DNA of 56,755 bases from NCBI GenBank assembly GCA_016931055.1, contig JAFGFL010000063.1, positions 1 to 56,755 of the forward strand, given 5' to 3'. Below the pieces are notes generated by a model. It was not told the origin of the DNA and ran no database searches. It saw nothing but the letters and a program-made list of their open reading frames with translations. Within the stretch, counting starts at the first letter, position 1; the number at the start of each line of letters is the position of its first letter. A program made the translations under genes and the position numbers. The DNA comes from Candidatus Omnitrophota bacterium (lineage in GTDB: Bacteria; Omnitrophota; Gorgyraeia; Zapsychrales; Zapsychraceae). This document shows, one piece after another, positions 24,810-33,542 of this stretch.

Positions 24810-25397
24810 ATGAACCCGAAGGATAAAGGGATCTGCAGACTTTTGGGAGTTGTCCCTCTGTGGAGTTTCCTCCTGTTCTTGGCGCTGCCAAGTTCTTGTT
24901 TTGCCCAGAACACGAAGAAAGTGGATCGACTGAATTTTCAGCTTCCTGAAGATTGGCCCGTTGTCAAACGCGGCGGCCTTGTGACTCCCGTTCCGACGGA
25001 AGAATACGTTTCGATGAAGTTCAAAGACATCGAAAAAGAGTTCCAAGCGGTCCGGGATGACTTCTCGAAGGGATTGAGCGGGTTTCAATCAGACTTAAAA
25101 AGTCTTGAGAAAAATCTTTCGGAGGAAATCAAGAAAAATCAGGCCGAGAATGCGGCCCAGGCAGAAACCGTCGGGAATTTAATAAATGTCTTATCAGACA
25201 TGGAATCGATGAAAAGCGAAGTTGGACGTCTGGACCGGAAGATCACCGACAATCTCATGGAGGTACAGGCCTCGTTTGAGCAGATGAACCTGAAAATCGA
25301 GTCTCTCAAGGAAGATCTGGCGGACATCCAGACCCAGTTGTATAAGTTGGATGAAAAGGTTGACTATATCCAGGAAAAACAAGGCGGTTCTTATTAG
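24810..25397 (+). CDS. Periplasmic coiled-coil protein in the secretion cluster
   Basis: A 195-residue protein of no recognised family. Signal peptide: about residues 1-33, hydrophobic core W-S-F-L-L-F-L-A-L-P, ending C-F-A-Q. After a short linker the rest (about 70-195) is heptad-rich coiled coil: D-L-K-S-L-E-K-N-L-S, V-G-R-L-D-R-K-I, I-E-S-L-K-E-D-L. No membrane helix is seen after the leader. It sits between gspG and gspI, at the place where T2SS operons usually have gspH. The strong AGGAGG site sets the start at ATG 24810. A scaffold or length-control role for the pseudopilus is a guess. Confidence 0.78.
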   Translation: MNPKDKGICRLLGVVPLWSFLLFLALPSSCFAQNTKKVDRLNFQLPEDWPVVKRGGLVTPVPTEEYVSMKFKDIEKEFQAVRDDFSKGLSGFQSDLKSLEKNLSEEIKKNQAENAAQAETVGNLINVLSDMESMKSEVGRLDRKITDNLMEVQASFEQMNLKIESLKEDLADIQTQLYKLDEKVDYIQEKQGGSY

Positions 25398-25408
25398 ACA
25401 AACATCCT

Positions 25409-25840
25409 ATGCGACGAACAATGCCCATTTTAAAAAGTTCAAGAGGATTCACGCTGGTTGAGCTGATGATAACCGTCGCGGTCTTGGCGTTCGGCATTGT
25501 TTCGATCTATGAGGCCCTGTTCATTTCGATGGATACATACGGGTTTTATGCCAGCTATTTGGATACCCAGGATTGGTTTGATCAAGAAATTCTGGAGATC
25601 CAGGACCAGTTAACGCAGAAAGGGTCGTTGGAAACGAAGAACTTGTCAGGACGGATCGTCCGCGGCCGCAGGACGTTTGATTGGTCTGTGATGATCAGTC
25701 CGGTTGATGAAGATTTGGGATTGTATAAGATCGATGCCACCCTTTCCTGGAAGCAGGGAAGCCGAAACGCCAGTGTTTCCCGAGCGGCTTATCTGTTGTC
25801 GCCCCATCTCAAAGAATATAATGAAGAAAATTTCGTCTAG
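25409..25840 (+). CDS. gspI: Type II secretion minor pseudopilin, GspI-like
   Basis: A 143-residue protein with leader M-R-R-T-M-P-I-L-K-S-S-R-G, then F-T-L-V-E-L-M and a hydrophobic helix, with Glu at +5. The small globular part has a W-S-V strand and an L-Y-K-I strand as in GspI. Assignment to I rather than H or V rests on order (G-x-I-J-K), size and the A-V-L-A-F-G-I helix, so it is moderately sure. It is likely part of the pseudopilus tip complex. The last 20 bases overlap the next gene. Confidence 0.78.
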   Translation: MRRTMPILKSSRGFTLVELMITVAVLAFGIVSIYEALFISMDTYGFYASYLDTQDWFDQEILEIQDQLTQKGSLETKNLSGRIVRGRRTFDWSVMISPVDEDLGLYKIDATLSWKQGSRNASVSRAAYLLSPHLKEYNEENFV

Positions 25841-26471
25841 AATTGGGTTCACGCTGGTGGAACTGCTGCTGGTGGCCGCGATGTTGGCGGCCGTTGGCAT
25901 GGCTGTTTATGGGGCTTTTGTCAGGGGGATCAGTATCTGGCAACGCGTTTCCCAACCGGCTAACACGGAAAATGTCGGGGTATTCTTCAAGAATATATCT
26001 TATGACCTGCGCAACAGCTTTAAGATGGCAAGCCTGAAATTCCATGGAGAGGAGGCGCGCATCAGTTTTCCCACAAGGATCGAACATCATCAAAATGAGG
26101 GGGCGGAAGATTCTATCGGCCTCGTCACCTATTCATTTAAACGCAGGGATAAAGCATTGTACAAGTCCCAAGCGGATTACAGTACCGCCTATCTTAAAAA
26201 ACCCGGTGATGAACGGATGATTGCTGATGGCATCAGTTCCTTACAATTCGAGTATTATGTCTATGACGCCGAGAGGAAGAAGTACTCGTGGGTGACGAAC
26301 TGGCAGGACCGCGATTCGTCCTTCGGGGTGGAGGTTGAGAAAAATCTGCCGCTGATTGTGGATATTGAAGTCGGTGTTCCCAGTGACGGGAAAGAGCAGA
26401 TTTTCAAGAAATCGGTGTTCATACCATCGGCTTGTTGCTGGCCGTTTATCGATGATGAAGAAAATGAATAA
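25821..26471 (+). CDS. gspJ: Type II secretion minor pseudopilin, GspJ-like
   Basis: A 216-residue protein with leader M-K-K-I-S-S-R-I-G/F-T-L-V-E, a hydrophobic helix, then an about 180-residue beta-rich domain. This contains I-S-Y-D-L-R-N, F-K-R-R-D-K-A-L-Y-K and I-S-S-L-Q-F-E-Y-Y-V-Y-D. The last phrase is typical of GspJ (D-x-V-x-x-L-x-F-R-Y-x-D). Start ATG 25821 gives the expected short basic leader and overlaps gspI by 20 bases; longer starts would run through gspI. It overlaps gspK by 20 bases as well, a compact co-translated set. Confidence 0.85.
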   Translation: MKKISSRIGFTLVELLLVAAMLAAVGMAVYGAFVRGISIWQRVSQPANTENVGVFFKNISYDLRNSFKMASLKFHGEEARISFPTRIEHHQNEGAEDSIGLVTYSFKRRDKALYKSQADYSTAYLKKPGDERMIADGISSLQFEYYVYDAERKKYSWVTNWQDRDSSFGVEVEKNLPLIVDIEVGVPSDGKEQIFKKSVFIPSACCWPFIDDEENE

Positions 26472-27477
26472 CGACAAACGACGCGGAAGCACGATGGTCA
26501 TCGCCTTATGGGCCTTGTTGACCCTAGTTGTCTTCGCGGTCCAGTTGGGCAGCATCGTCCGCCAGAAGGTCACGCTTGTCCACCGGTTGAACGACCGCGA
26601 TACCCGCTTTTTGGTCGCTGAAGCCGGGATAAAGCAAGCCATTGTCCAGCTGCGTAAAGAGGACGCGATTTTTGAAGCGGATTACCTGGGCGAACGGTGG
26701 AGTCACCAGCCGGATACTTTTGAAAAGATAGCCGTTGGCCAGGGGGCCTTCACGGTTAGTTATCAATTACGGGAGGGGGAAAGTTCCGTGGTTATGTACG
26801 GAATGCAGGATGAGGAAAGTAAGATCAATTTGAACAAGGCGGATGTTGAAATCATGACGAGGCTGCTGGAAATAGCGGCTAATCTGTCTCATTGGGACGC
26901 GCAGGAACTCGCCTATTGTATCATCGACTGGCGGGACGCAGATTCGTTCTTTCAGCACCCGCAATACGGCGCGGAAGATTCCGATTACAGAAGCCAAGAG
27001 AGTTCCTATGAGGCTAAAGACTTTAACTTTGAGGTGATGGAAGAGCTGTTGTTGGTCCATAAAATGGATCAAGAAATCTTTGATAAACTGAAATACTTTG
27101 TTACTATTTATGGAGAGGGGAAAGTGAATATCAACACGGCCCCAAAGGAAGCGCTTTTGGCGTTGGGCTTAAACTCGCGCCTTGTGGAAGACATCCTTTC
27201 TTTCCGGAGGGGCGCCGATATGATATCTGCGACCAGTGATGACGAAATATTCTTGCAGACAGCGACGATAGTCCCCAGGTTAAGCCAGCTTTATGATCTG
27301 AGCCCGAGCGACATATCGGATTTGAGCAATTTGGTGGCGGAAGGGAAATTCACGGTGAAGTCCGAAAACTTCATGATCCATAGCGTCGGCCAGCTGGATA
27401 CTAAGAAAGGGCAGACAACGATTGTCGCGGTTGCTGACCGCACCGGGCGAATCAAATATTGGCGGGAAGAGATCTGA
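26452..27477 (+). CDS. gspK: Type II secretion pseudopilin GspK
   Basis: A 341-residue protein, the typical large pseudopilin. Leader: M-M-K-K-M-N-N-D-K-R-R-G, then S-T-M-V-I-A-L-W. Glu at +5 is absent, as is usual for GspK. The long globular part includes the D-E-E-S-K-I-N-L-N-K strand, C-I-I-D-W-R-D-A-D and the late G-K-V-N-I-N-T-A-P-K-E-A-L, the diagnostic GspK helix-hairpin region. It would cap the pseudopilus with I and J. The start overlaps gspJ; ATG 26464 is an alternative. A 101-base spacer with a small GCGAATATTCGC palindrome follows. Confidence 0.92.
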   Translation: MMKKMNNDKRRGSTMVIALWALLTLVVFAVQLGSIVRQKVTLVHRLNDRDTRFLVAEAGIKQAIVQLRKEDAIFEADYLGERWSHQPDTFEKIAVGQGAFTVSYQLREGESSVVMYGMQDEESKINLNKADVEIMTRLLEIAANLSHWDAQELAYCIIDWRDADSFFQHPQYGAEDSDYRSQESSYEAKDFNFEVMEELLLVHKMDQEIFDKLKYFVTIYGEGKVNINTAPKEALLALGLNSRLVEDILSFRRGADMISATSDDEIFLQTATIVPRLSQLYDLSPSDISDLSNLVAEGKFTVKSENFMIHSVGQLDTKKGQTTIVAVADRTGRIKYWREEI

Positions 27478-27502
27478 TGTAAGATATTAAAAGTAATAAA
27501 AA

Positions 27503-27530
27503 ACCGTTTAACGCGAATATTCGCGCCGAA
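27503..27530. repeat. Short GCGAATATTCGC palindrome
   Basis: A perfect 12-base palindrome (GCGAATATTCGC) within TTTAACGCGAATATTCGCG, between gspK and the PilM-like gene. It shares the TTTAACGCGAAT start of the element at 45868 and is close to that at 16680, so it may be a minimal copy of that family. Confidence 0.6.
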
Positions 27531-27578
27531 ATTTTCATGAGATTCAATTTATAACTTCAATTAAAACGGATATTTTCA

Positions 27579-29045
27579 ATGCGGGTTTTTCCTCATATCG
27601 GCATCAAAGACATCATCTGCGTCAGCCTGAGCGGCGATAACCTGAAGCTTGCTTATGCGAAGATCTCACCCACCAGGAAAGAACTGGTCGATCTGGTCAG
27701 CTATGAAATCCAAGGGCTTAGCGATGAGGAGATCAGCAAGTCTGTCCGTTCGTCCTTGAACAGCCTGAAACTGAACGCGCCGGAGGTGATTGTTACCGTT
27801 CCGTCCCATGCCACGATTGCCAAGAATATCGAAATCCCTTCCCTGGACCCCAATGAGATCAGGGAAATTGTTGACCTTCAGGCCGGGAGGCACACACCCT
27901 ATTCCCGAGAGGAAATCGTTATTGATTATATCAATATCGGGGCCTATCGGGAGAACTATACAAAAATTCTTCTGGTGATCGTGACCTTAAGCGTCATACG
28001 GAGGCAGATTGATATCCTTGAAAAAGCCGGCTTAAGAATCGAAAAAGTATTTTTCGCCCCCGAGCTGATCGCGCGTTACGCGTCACATCTATTGAAAGGA
28101 GGGCAGGCAGATGCCGTGCGGACGGTCATCCATGTGGATGCCAATTTCACTGATTTCATAAACGTGTGCAAAGGCGAGGTGATTTTTGTCCGGAGCATAC
28201 CGATCGGAAAACAGCACCTTTCCACCGAGCAAGACCGGTATGAGGCCCGCTTTATTGATGAGGTGAAAAAATCCCTGGAAACCTATCAAAGTGAAGATAT
28301 TGCCTCCATGCCGGAGGAAATTATTTTAACAGGCGCGATCAGGGAAGAGGGTGAGCTGCAAGAGTTGCTTGGAAAGATGTTCTATGTGCCCGTCAAGTTC
28401 CTTCCTTATCTTGAGCATGCCCCTTTGTCATCCGGGGAACTTAAGAAAAGCCTTTCCGCCGGGCAAGATTCCTTCTTAGATGTGGCCGCCCCTCTCCTGA
28501 TTACGTCACGGCTCAATATCAATCTAATTCCGGAAGAGATAAAACTGAGGAAAAAGTTTGAGGAAAAAAGCAAGGACCTGGTCACAGCGGGGGTCTATAT
28601 CATGACCATCCTGGCGGTCCTTTGCCTGATCTTGATAGGGGAGATCTTTTTCAGGGCGACGTATCTGAAGAACCTGACCGACAAATACGATCCGGTCATC
28701 CAGTCGTCCAAGAATCTGGAAAAAAGTTTTTCGCAGATACGCCTGATCAAGAGAGAGTTGAAGGACCGTTATATCTCTCTTGAAGTCCTCTTTGAATTGT
28801 ACAATCTCATCCCGATCGATATTCAGTTAAACGGGATCAAATACAGCTCTCAGGGAAGATTCTCTATTGAAGGCAACTCCCGCACGATGGGGACGGTCTT
28901 CTCGTTTATCGGGGATATGGAAGAGTCAAAATTCTTTAAGAACGTTGAGTCCAAGCGGACGACCAAACGCAAAGAGGGGAATGAGGAGATTGTTGATTTT
29001 GAGATCGTCTGCACGCTGGATAGCGAGTGGGGGGTGACAGAATAA
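27579..29045 (+). CDS. GspL-like assembly protein: PilM-type actin fold fused to a PilN-like part
   Basis: A 488-residue protein. Residues about 1-310 follow the PilM/GspL cytoplasmic actin-like fold, with V-T-V-P-S-H, L-Q-A-G-R-H-T-P-Y and I-H-V-D-A-N-F-T-D. One transmembrane helix lies near 335-357 (V-Y-I-M-T-I-L-A-V-L-C-L-I-L). Residues about 380-488 are a periplasmic PilN/GspL ferredoxin-like domain with I-P-I-D-I-Q-L-N-G-I. It links the ATPase GspE to the periplasmic part of the secretion machine. It overlaps the next gene by one base (TAATG). The symbol is left open because PilMN and GspL are the same fold. Confidence 0.87.
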   Translation: MRVFPHIGIKDIICVSLSGDNLKLAYAKISPTRKELVDLVSYEIQGLSDEEISKSVRSSLNSLKLNAPEVIVTVPSHATIAKNIEIPSLDPNEIREIVDLQAGRHTPYSREEIVIDYINIGAYRENYTKILLVIVTLSVIRRQIDILEKAGLRIEKVFFAPELIARYASHLLKGGQADAVRTVIHVDANFTDFINVCKGEVIFVRSIPIGKQHLSTEQDRYEARFIDEVKKSLETYQSEDIASMPEEIILTGAIREEGELQELLGKMFYVPVKFLPYLEHAPLSSGELKKSLSAGQDSFLDVAAPLLITSRLNINLIPEEIKLRKKFEEKSKDLVTAGVYIMTILAVLCLILIGEIFFRATYLKNLTDKYDPVIQSSKNLEKSFSQIRLIKRELKDRYISLEVLFELYNLIPIDIQLNGIKYSSQGRFSIEGNSRTMGTVFSFIGDMEESKFFKNVESKRTTKRKEGNEEIVDFEIVCTLDSEWGVTE

Positions 29046-29602
29046 TGCCGGTCAAATTCATCGTATCGTATATCTCGAAATTATCGAAAAGGGAACGCAC
29101 AATTTTTTATATAACGGCGATTGTGGCCGGTTTGGTCCTTTTGGACCGTCTCATTTTAGCGCCGATCCTCTCCAAGATCCATGAGCTCAATGAGACCATT
29201 ACCCTGCAAGAGCAGGCGATTGAGCAGAGCCTGCTCGTTGTCATGCAGGAAGACAGGGTCAAGGAAGAGAGCAAACTGTACGCCCCGTATTTAAGCAAGC
29301 CGGAGGGAGAGGAAAAGGAGGTCACGGCTTTTTTAAAAGAAATAGAGAACATCGCCAAGCAATCTTCGGTCTATCTGGTGGATATTAAGCCGGCCGGCAA
29401 AGATGTCGATGGCGTTGCGACGAGACATTATGCCAAACTGAACTATGAAGCCCAGATGGAGCAAGTCTTCAATTTCTTCCATAGCATAACGAGCGCGGGC
29501 CAGCTGCTTAAGATTGAGTCATACGACATCAGGCCGAAAACAGAAGGGGGCAGTATTGTGACCTGCAGCGTTTCGGTCTCAAAAACAATCATCCCTGAGT
29601 AG
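29045..29602 (+). CDS. GspM/PilO-like inner-membrane assembly protein
   Basis: A 185-residue protein. Residues about 17-38 are a membrane helix (F-Y-I-T-A-I-V-A-G-L-V-L-L), residues about 40-70 a coiled coil, and residues about 95-183 a ferredoxin-like domain with Y-E-A-Q-M-E-Q-V-F-N-F-F, as in PilO and GspM. It should pair with the preceding PilN/GspL-like protein in the periplasm. ATG 29045 shares its first base with the previous stop; the frame would allow a start at 29027, but the overlap start is more likely. It is the last gene of the secretion group seen here; GspD, GspC and the prepilin peptidase are not in the window. Confidence 0.85.
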   Translation: MPVKFIVSYISKLSKRERTIFYITAIVAGLVLLDRLILAPILSKIHELNETITLQEQAIEQSLLVVMQEDRVKEESKLYAPYLSKPEGEEKEVTAFLKEIENIAKQSSVYLVDIKPAGKDVDGVATRHYAKLNYEAQMEQVFNFFHSITSAGQLLKIESYDIRPKTEGGSIVTCSVSVSKTIIPE

Positions 29603-29627
29603 GAAGCGACCGAGAGAGGAAGGATCT

Positions 29628-30248
29628 TTGAGTTTTGTTCTGCTTTTCATCATAGGGCTGGGGACAGGGCTTTCCGGAGCCATGATCCCCGGCCCTTTGT
29701 TTTTGTTTACGGTTTCCGAATCTTTGAAAAAAGACGCAACCGTAGGATTGCGCATCGCGGTCGGGCATATTATGATCGAGGCCCTTTTTGTTGTGATGAT
29801 TTTTTTAGGCTTTAAGAGTATGTTGACGTCGCAAGGGTTCATGCATTTGATCTCCGGATTGGGCGGTGTCGCGTTAATCGGTATGGGCATCATCCTTCTT
29901 TACGGGGCCGCGCAGATGAGCCTTCAAGTAGAAAAGGGGGTCGAATTTGATTATGGGGCTGTGATCGGAGGGGCTTTTTTCAGTATTATCAGCCCGGGAT
30001 TCCTGATTTGGTGGTCAACGATCGGTCTTTCGGTTGTCTTGAAATCCCTTCTTTTCGGCTTGCTTGGGCTTGCGACGGTGGCTCTTGGGCATTGGATGGC
30101 TGACATTGGCTGGCATTGGTTTGTTTCCTATTATATCCATAAAAAGATGGATTATATGGATGACCGGCTTTACCGGAATATCGTACGGCTGCTTGCTTTC
30201 GGATTGGTTGCGGCAGGGGTCTATTTCTGTTACAGTTTTATTATCTAA
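29628..30248 (+). CDS. LysE/RhtB-family small-molecule exporter
   Basis: A 206-residue inner-membrane protein with about six hydrophobic segments. The first helix has G-L-G-T-G-L-S-G-A-M-I-P-G-P-L, the LysE-family signature of a first helix with P-G-P. These exporters move amino acids or related metabolites out of the cell; the substrate cannot be told. It starts with TTG 29628 after a strong GAGAGGAAGG site, only 25 bases after the secretion cluster. A 21-bp perfect hairpin follows it. Confidence 0.85.
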   Translation: MSFVLLFIIGLGTGLSGAMIPGPLFLFTVSESLKKDATVGLRIAVGHIMIEALFVVMIFLGFKSMLTSQGFMHLISGLGGVALIGMGIILLYGAAQMSLQVEKGVEFDYGAVIGGAFFSIISPGFLIWWSTIGLSVVLKSLLFGLLGLATVALGHWMADIGWHWFVSYYIHKKMDYMDDRLYRNIVRLLAFGLVAAGVYFCYSFII

Positions 30249-30262
30249 GGAGGATCTGAACC

Positions 30263-30311
30263 ATCACACCCCGGGAGTGTGATTATTATCACACTCCCGG
30301 GGTGTGATTTT
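30263..30311. terminator. Bidirectional intrinsic terminator
   Basis: A perfect 21-base stem (30263-30283 with 30288-30308), 4-base loop TATT, GC-rich centre CCCGGGAG, followed by TTTT on the + strand. It lies between convergent genes, the exporter (+) and the response regulator (-), so it can stop both. Confidence 0.9.
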
Positions 30312-30317
30312 AAAGGT

Positions 30318-30704
30318 CTATGGCTTGGGCTTCATCTTGGCTTGGAGCCTCAGGACAGGGTCAAGCAACTGCTCCAGTTGGGTGAGGGACCCGCTCTTAG
30401 GGAAAAACCCGGCAATATTCAAGTCCTGAAGAACGGAAATTTGTTCAATGGCGGCGGTAATCATGATGACGGGTAAGGTCTGGTGTTTTGCCCGGATTTT
30501 TCTTAGTGTTTCGATGCCGTCCATAACGGGCATATTGATATCAAGAAGAACAATATCGGGGATGTCTTCATCGATAGATTGAAGGGCTTGCTGGCCGTTT
30601 ACGGCCATCTGCACATCATACCCTTTGGATTCCAGCCAAAACGCGATAGGCTCTATAAAATCGCTCTCGTCATCGACAAGGAGAATTTTAAATTTTTTGT
30701 CCAT
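30318..30704 (-). CDS. Single-domain response regulator (CheY-like receiver)
   Basis: A 128-residue receiver domain with no output domain. The acidic pocket is Asp11 and Asp12, the phosphoacceptor Asp55 in L-L-D-I-N-M-P, the switch residue Thr83 in M-I-T-A-A, and conserved Lys103 in F-F-P-K-S-G. The full active site is present. It follows the histidine kinase gene by 55 bases on the same strand, so it is likely that kinase's partner. With no DNA-binding domain it must act through protein contacts. A GGACAGG site precedes the ATG. Confidence 0.93.
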   Translation of the reverse strand: MDKKFKILLVDDESDFIEPIAFWLESKGYDVQMAVNGQQALQSIDEDIPDIVLLDINMPVMDGIETLRKIRAKHQTLPVIMITAAIEQISVLQDLNIAGFFPKSGSLTQLEQLLDPVLRLQAKMKPKP

Positions 30705-30759
30705 GGCCTGTCCTGTTGATGGTTGACGTATTGTACACCAAAGTTATCCACAAAACAAA

Positions 30760-32268
30760 CTATTTAGGAACTGATCCTGCCGTAAGGTTCATCGAAAGAA
30801 AGAAGGTGAATGTGGTCCCTTTGCCTTCCTCGCTCTCGACATCGATTTTACCGCCGTGCAGTTCAACGAGCTCTTGGGCGATCGTCAACCCTAACCCTGT
30901 TCCGCTTTTCTCGCCGGCCGAACGGTTTTTCGCCTGTTGGAACTTTCCGAAGATCTTAGGCAAATCGTCTTTGGCAATGCCCACGCCCGTGTCTTTGACC
31001 GATAGGACCATTCTGTCCTTCGCTTCGGACAATCCCGCCGTCACCGTGATGGTGCCTTCCTTTGGCGTGAATTTAATCGCATTACCGATAATGTTCATCA
31101 GGATTTGGATCACACGGTCGGGATCCACATTGATTTCAGGCAGGTTCGGTTCTATGTTTTTAACGAGGCTGATGCCCTTGTTTTTAACCCAGGTATCGAC
31201 CGTTTCGCACACATCGTTAATGACGGTCGTCATAGCGGTCGGTTTCAGATTCAGTTCCATTTTTTTGGCTTCTAATTTCGCGAGATCAAGGATGTCGTCC
31301 ACCAGAGCGCTGAGGCGGTCCAGGTTGCGCTTGGCGTTGGAAAGGAATTTCTGCTGGGGCTCGGTGAGCTCTCCCGCCGTTCCTTCCAAAATGACGGAAA
31401 TGGATTGCTTGATGGCCCCGATCGGGTTGCGCAATTCGTGAGTGACATTTGAGAGGAACTGGGTCTTCATCGCGTCCAGCTCTTTTTGTTTGGTGATGTC
31501 ATTGAGGACCGTCACCATACCGACGGTCTGGCCGTTTTCGTCCTCAATGACGGCGCTGCTGGAGCGCAGGATCTTTTTCGTGTCTTCATTGCTTTCGATC
31601 TCAATGTCCGTCTCCCCATCAAGGGACGTTGATTTTACTAAGGAGAACAGCTGTTCTTCCCTGGCCCCTTCGGTCAGCCGACGGCCGATCTTAGCCTCTT
31701 TTTTTGTGTCCAGAAGCTTTTCGGCCGCGGGGTTCATCAACAACACCTCGCCTTTATTGTTGACGACGACAACGCCGGCGGCAACGCTGCGGACAATGGC
31801 CTCGGTCTGCTTTTTTTCCGTGAGCGTCTTTTTGAACTTTTTCTGGGCCTCGGCGGCGACGCGGCTCTTCTCTTCGACAAGTTTCCCGTATTTCTCGGTC
31901 AGTTCCTGTTTGACGACGGTGACTTTTTCTTCGACTTTTTCTTCCAGGAGGCTGGAGATGGCCATGGCCGCCTTTTTCTGGCTTCTGGCGGAACCCGAAA
32001 GGTTTTTCAATTCCCTGAGGACTTCGTCCGGGTCAAGCTCTCCGCGGCCTTTGGCCTTGGTTGTAAATATCTTGCCTTTGGCTTGGCGGGTCTCGGCGGC
32101 AATACGCGTCAGTATAAGCCCGAAGACAATGCTGACAACAATGGTAATGATGAAGACGACCTGAGTGGATAATCCCGTGATGTTTTCCGCGCCAGCGGCC
32201 AATAACGGACGGGCGAAAAACAAGAACAGAAAGGTCATTACGAGGGGGATCTTAATTGCTTTATTCAT
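30760..32268 (-). CDS. Membrane-bound PAS sensor histidine kinase
   Basis: A 502-residue protein. An N-terminal signal-like helix (about 5-25) and a membrane helix (about 33-55) are followed by a long charged coiled coil (about 85-155). Next come a PAS domain (about 155-262, N-K-G-E-V-L-L-M-N-P-A-A) and HisKA with the phosphorylated His276 in T-H-E-L-R-N-P. The HATPase domain has N-box N-I-I-G-N-A-I-K-F-T-P (about 394), D-T-G-V-G-I and G-T-G-L-G-L. Only a very short periplasmic loop lies between the two hydrophobic segments, so the signal is probably sensed in the membrane or by PAS. It is co-directional with the response regulator downstream. Confidence 0.93.
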   Translation of the reverse strand: MNKAIKIPLVMTFLFLFFARPLLAAGAENITGLSTQVVFIITIVVSIVFGLILTRIAAETRQAKGKIFTTKAKGRGELDPDEVLRELKNLSGSARSQKKAAMAISSLLEEKVEEKVTVVKQELTEKYGKLVEEKSRVAAEAQKKFKKTLTEKKQTEAIVRSVAAGVVVVNNKGEVLLMNPAAEKLLDTKKEAKIGRRLTEGAREEQLFSLVKSTSLDGETDIEIESNEDTKKILRSSSAVIEDENGQTVGMVTVLNDITKQKELDAMKTQFLSNVTHELRNPIGAIKQSISVILEGTAGELTEPQQKFLSNAKRNLDRLSALVDDILDLAKLEAKKMELNLKPTAMTTVINDVCETVDTWVKNKGISLVKNIEPNLPEINVDPDRVIQILMNIIGNAIKFTPKEGTITVTAGLSEAKDRMVLSVKDTGVGIAKDDLPKIFGKFQQAKNRSAGEKSGTGLGLTIAQELVELHGGKIDVESEEGKGTTFTFFLSMNLTAGSVPK

Positions 32269-32318
32269 GCTGTAAGCCGTCTAAAATTAAAAATAATTTT
32301 GTGAATAGTATCATTACT

Positions 32319-32347
32319 ATCATAGTTTCCGATCAAAGACAAGACAA
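32319..32347 (-). promoter_or_regulatory. Putative sigma-70-type promoter for the kinase/regulator pair
   Basis: On the - strand: TTGTCT (32347-32342), 17-base spacing, TATGAT (32324-32319). It lies about 50 bases before the kinase ATG, a sensible leader length. Prediction by pattern only. Confidence 0.5.
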
Positions 32348-32470
32348 TTCAAAGAAACTTCCAAGTTTCCATAGTAGACATTGCTTTTGGAGCGGTTTTG
32401 TGATACATGAATTAAAAGGACAAGTCACTTAATTAGGAACGCATAACATGGGGTATAGAATGCCAAGACT

Positions 32471-32590
32471 CAAAAGCTAAATTCGAAACTCGAAATAAAC
32501 ATAAAACAAAAACCGAAACAGGTTATCCGGTATTTTGGGTTTAGAATTTGGGGATTATTTTGGATTTAGAGTTTAGGGTTTCGGGTTTAC
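32471..32590. repeat. AAATTCG / GGGTTTA 7-base word dyad element
   Basis: In the 382-base divergent spacer between the kinase and the OMP-like gene. Left arm (32471-32520): AAATTCG, AAACTCG, AAATAAA-type words. Right arm (32534-32590): complementary GGGTTTA, GAATTTG, GATTTAGA, GTTTAGG, GTTTCGG words. Apart from this and the kinase promoter, I see nothing else in the spacer. Confidence 0.7.
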
Positions 32591-32650
32591 AGGAATTAAC
32601 TGATTAATGGGCATTAACACTTAGTAAGGTTTTTCAAACCGGGAGACTAC

Positions 32651-33337
32651 ATGGTCAAGAAATGTATTACTTTATGTCTGTTCGTGATATCTGCCTTTGC
32701 CGGGAATTGCCAGGCGGCGCCTGCTTACGGGACGAAATTGCCCAAGAAAAATCAATTTCATTTCGGCGGGCAGACGCATTATGTCGGACAGCGGGATCTT
32801 GAGGATGAGAACGGGGAAATGAGCAGCCTGCAGCACTTTCTATTAATTTCCTACGGGATCACAGACTGGCTGTCGCTTGACCTTAAAGGCGGCGCGGGAG
32901 ATATCCATCAAACGCCCGAGGGGGCCGATGGAATCAGCTATCCGGCGTATATGGCCGGCGGATATGGCTTCCGCTTGAAACTTTATGACCGGGAAAAGAC
33001 AAAGGCTGTTTTCGGCTTCCAGCATATCAGCGTGCATCCGTACTCGGTGTTCATCGGCAATGTCAAAAACAAGGCCGTGATCGATGACTGGCAGCTCTCT
33101 TTTTTGGCTTCGAGGGACTTTAAGGTTGCCGCTCCTTATGCCGGGATGTACTGGTCGCGGATGGATTATATCCATTGGATTGAGGATGACCGCAACCGGG
33201 TCAAATCGGACTTGAATAAATGTATCGGACTTATCGCGGGGATGAACGTGCCCTTGCGCGAGAATGTGTGGCTGAATCTCGAAGGCCAGTTCTTGGATGT
33301 CCAGGCCCTTGCAGCTGGTATTAACTTTCATTTTTGA
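32651..33337 (+). CDS. Putative outer-membrane beta-barrel protein
   Basis: A 228-residue protein. A signal peptide (about 1-23, ending C-Q-A-A) is followed by alternating amphipathic strands, for example F-H-F-G-G-Q-T-H-Y-V, W-L-S-L-D-L-K-G-G-A, and G-G-Y-G-F-R-L-K-L-Y. The chain ends in I-N-F-H-F, with the aromatic C-terminal residue typical of BAM-inserted barrels. Strand count suggests about 10-12. No exact family is recognised and the function is unknown. A GGGAGA site precedes ATG 32651. The following 205-base spacer (33338-33542) holds only a weak GTGAAACGGTGAACG word pattern. Confidence 0.75.
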   Translation: MVKKCITLCLFVISAFAGNCQAAPAYGTKLPKKNQFHFGGQTHYVGQRDLEDENGEMSSLQHFLLISYGITDWLSLDLKGGAGDIHQTPEGADGISYPAYMAGGYGFRLKLYDREKTKAVFGFQHISVHPYSVFIGNVKNKAVIDDWQLSFLASRDFKVAAPYAGMYWSRMDYIHWIEDDRNRVKSDLNKCIGLIAGMNVPLRENVWLNLEGQFLDVQALAAGINFHF

Positions 33338-33542
33338 AACGTGAAACGGTGAACGTTGGACATGAGAGCTTGAAGCGATTTTCCCGAACCGGTTAGCCCG
33401 GACGTCGCACTTCTCGCGTTAAGAAGGAAGAGACCGTATTTTCAACGCAAGATTATGCGAAATCAACTTGCAGACGCCATTCTTGTAGTCCATAATAAAC
33501 CGTAAGTTACGATGATCGATCAGGGAAGGGAGGCATCTTTTG

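Noticed and set aside
30744-30752. TTATCCACA, a perfect DnaA box
   Set aside because: Single copy in the short spacer between kinase and regulator genes, with no cluster of boxes, AT-rich unwinding region or dnaA/dnaN nearby; chance or minor regulation.
30716-32164. Two long + strand ORFs opposite the histidine kinase
   Set aside because: Ser/Arg-rich antisense shadows; the - strand frame has complete kinase motifs.
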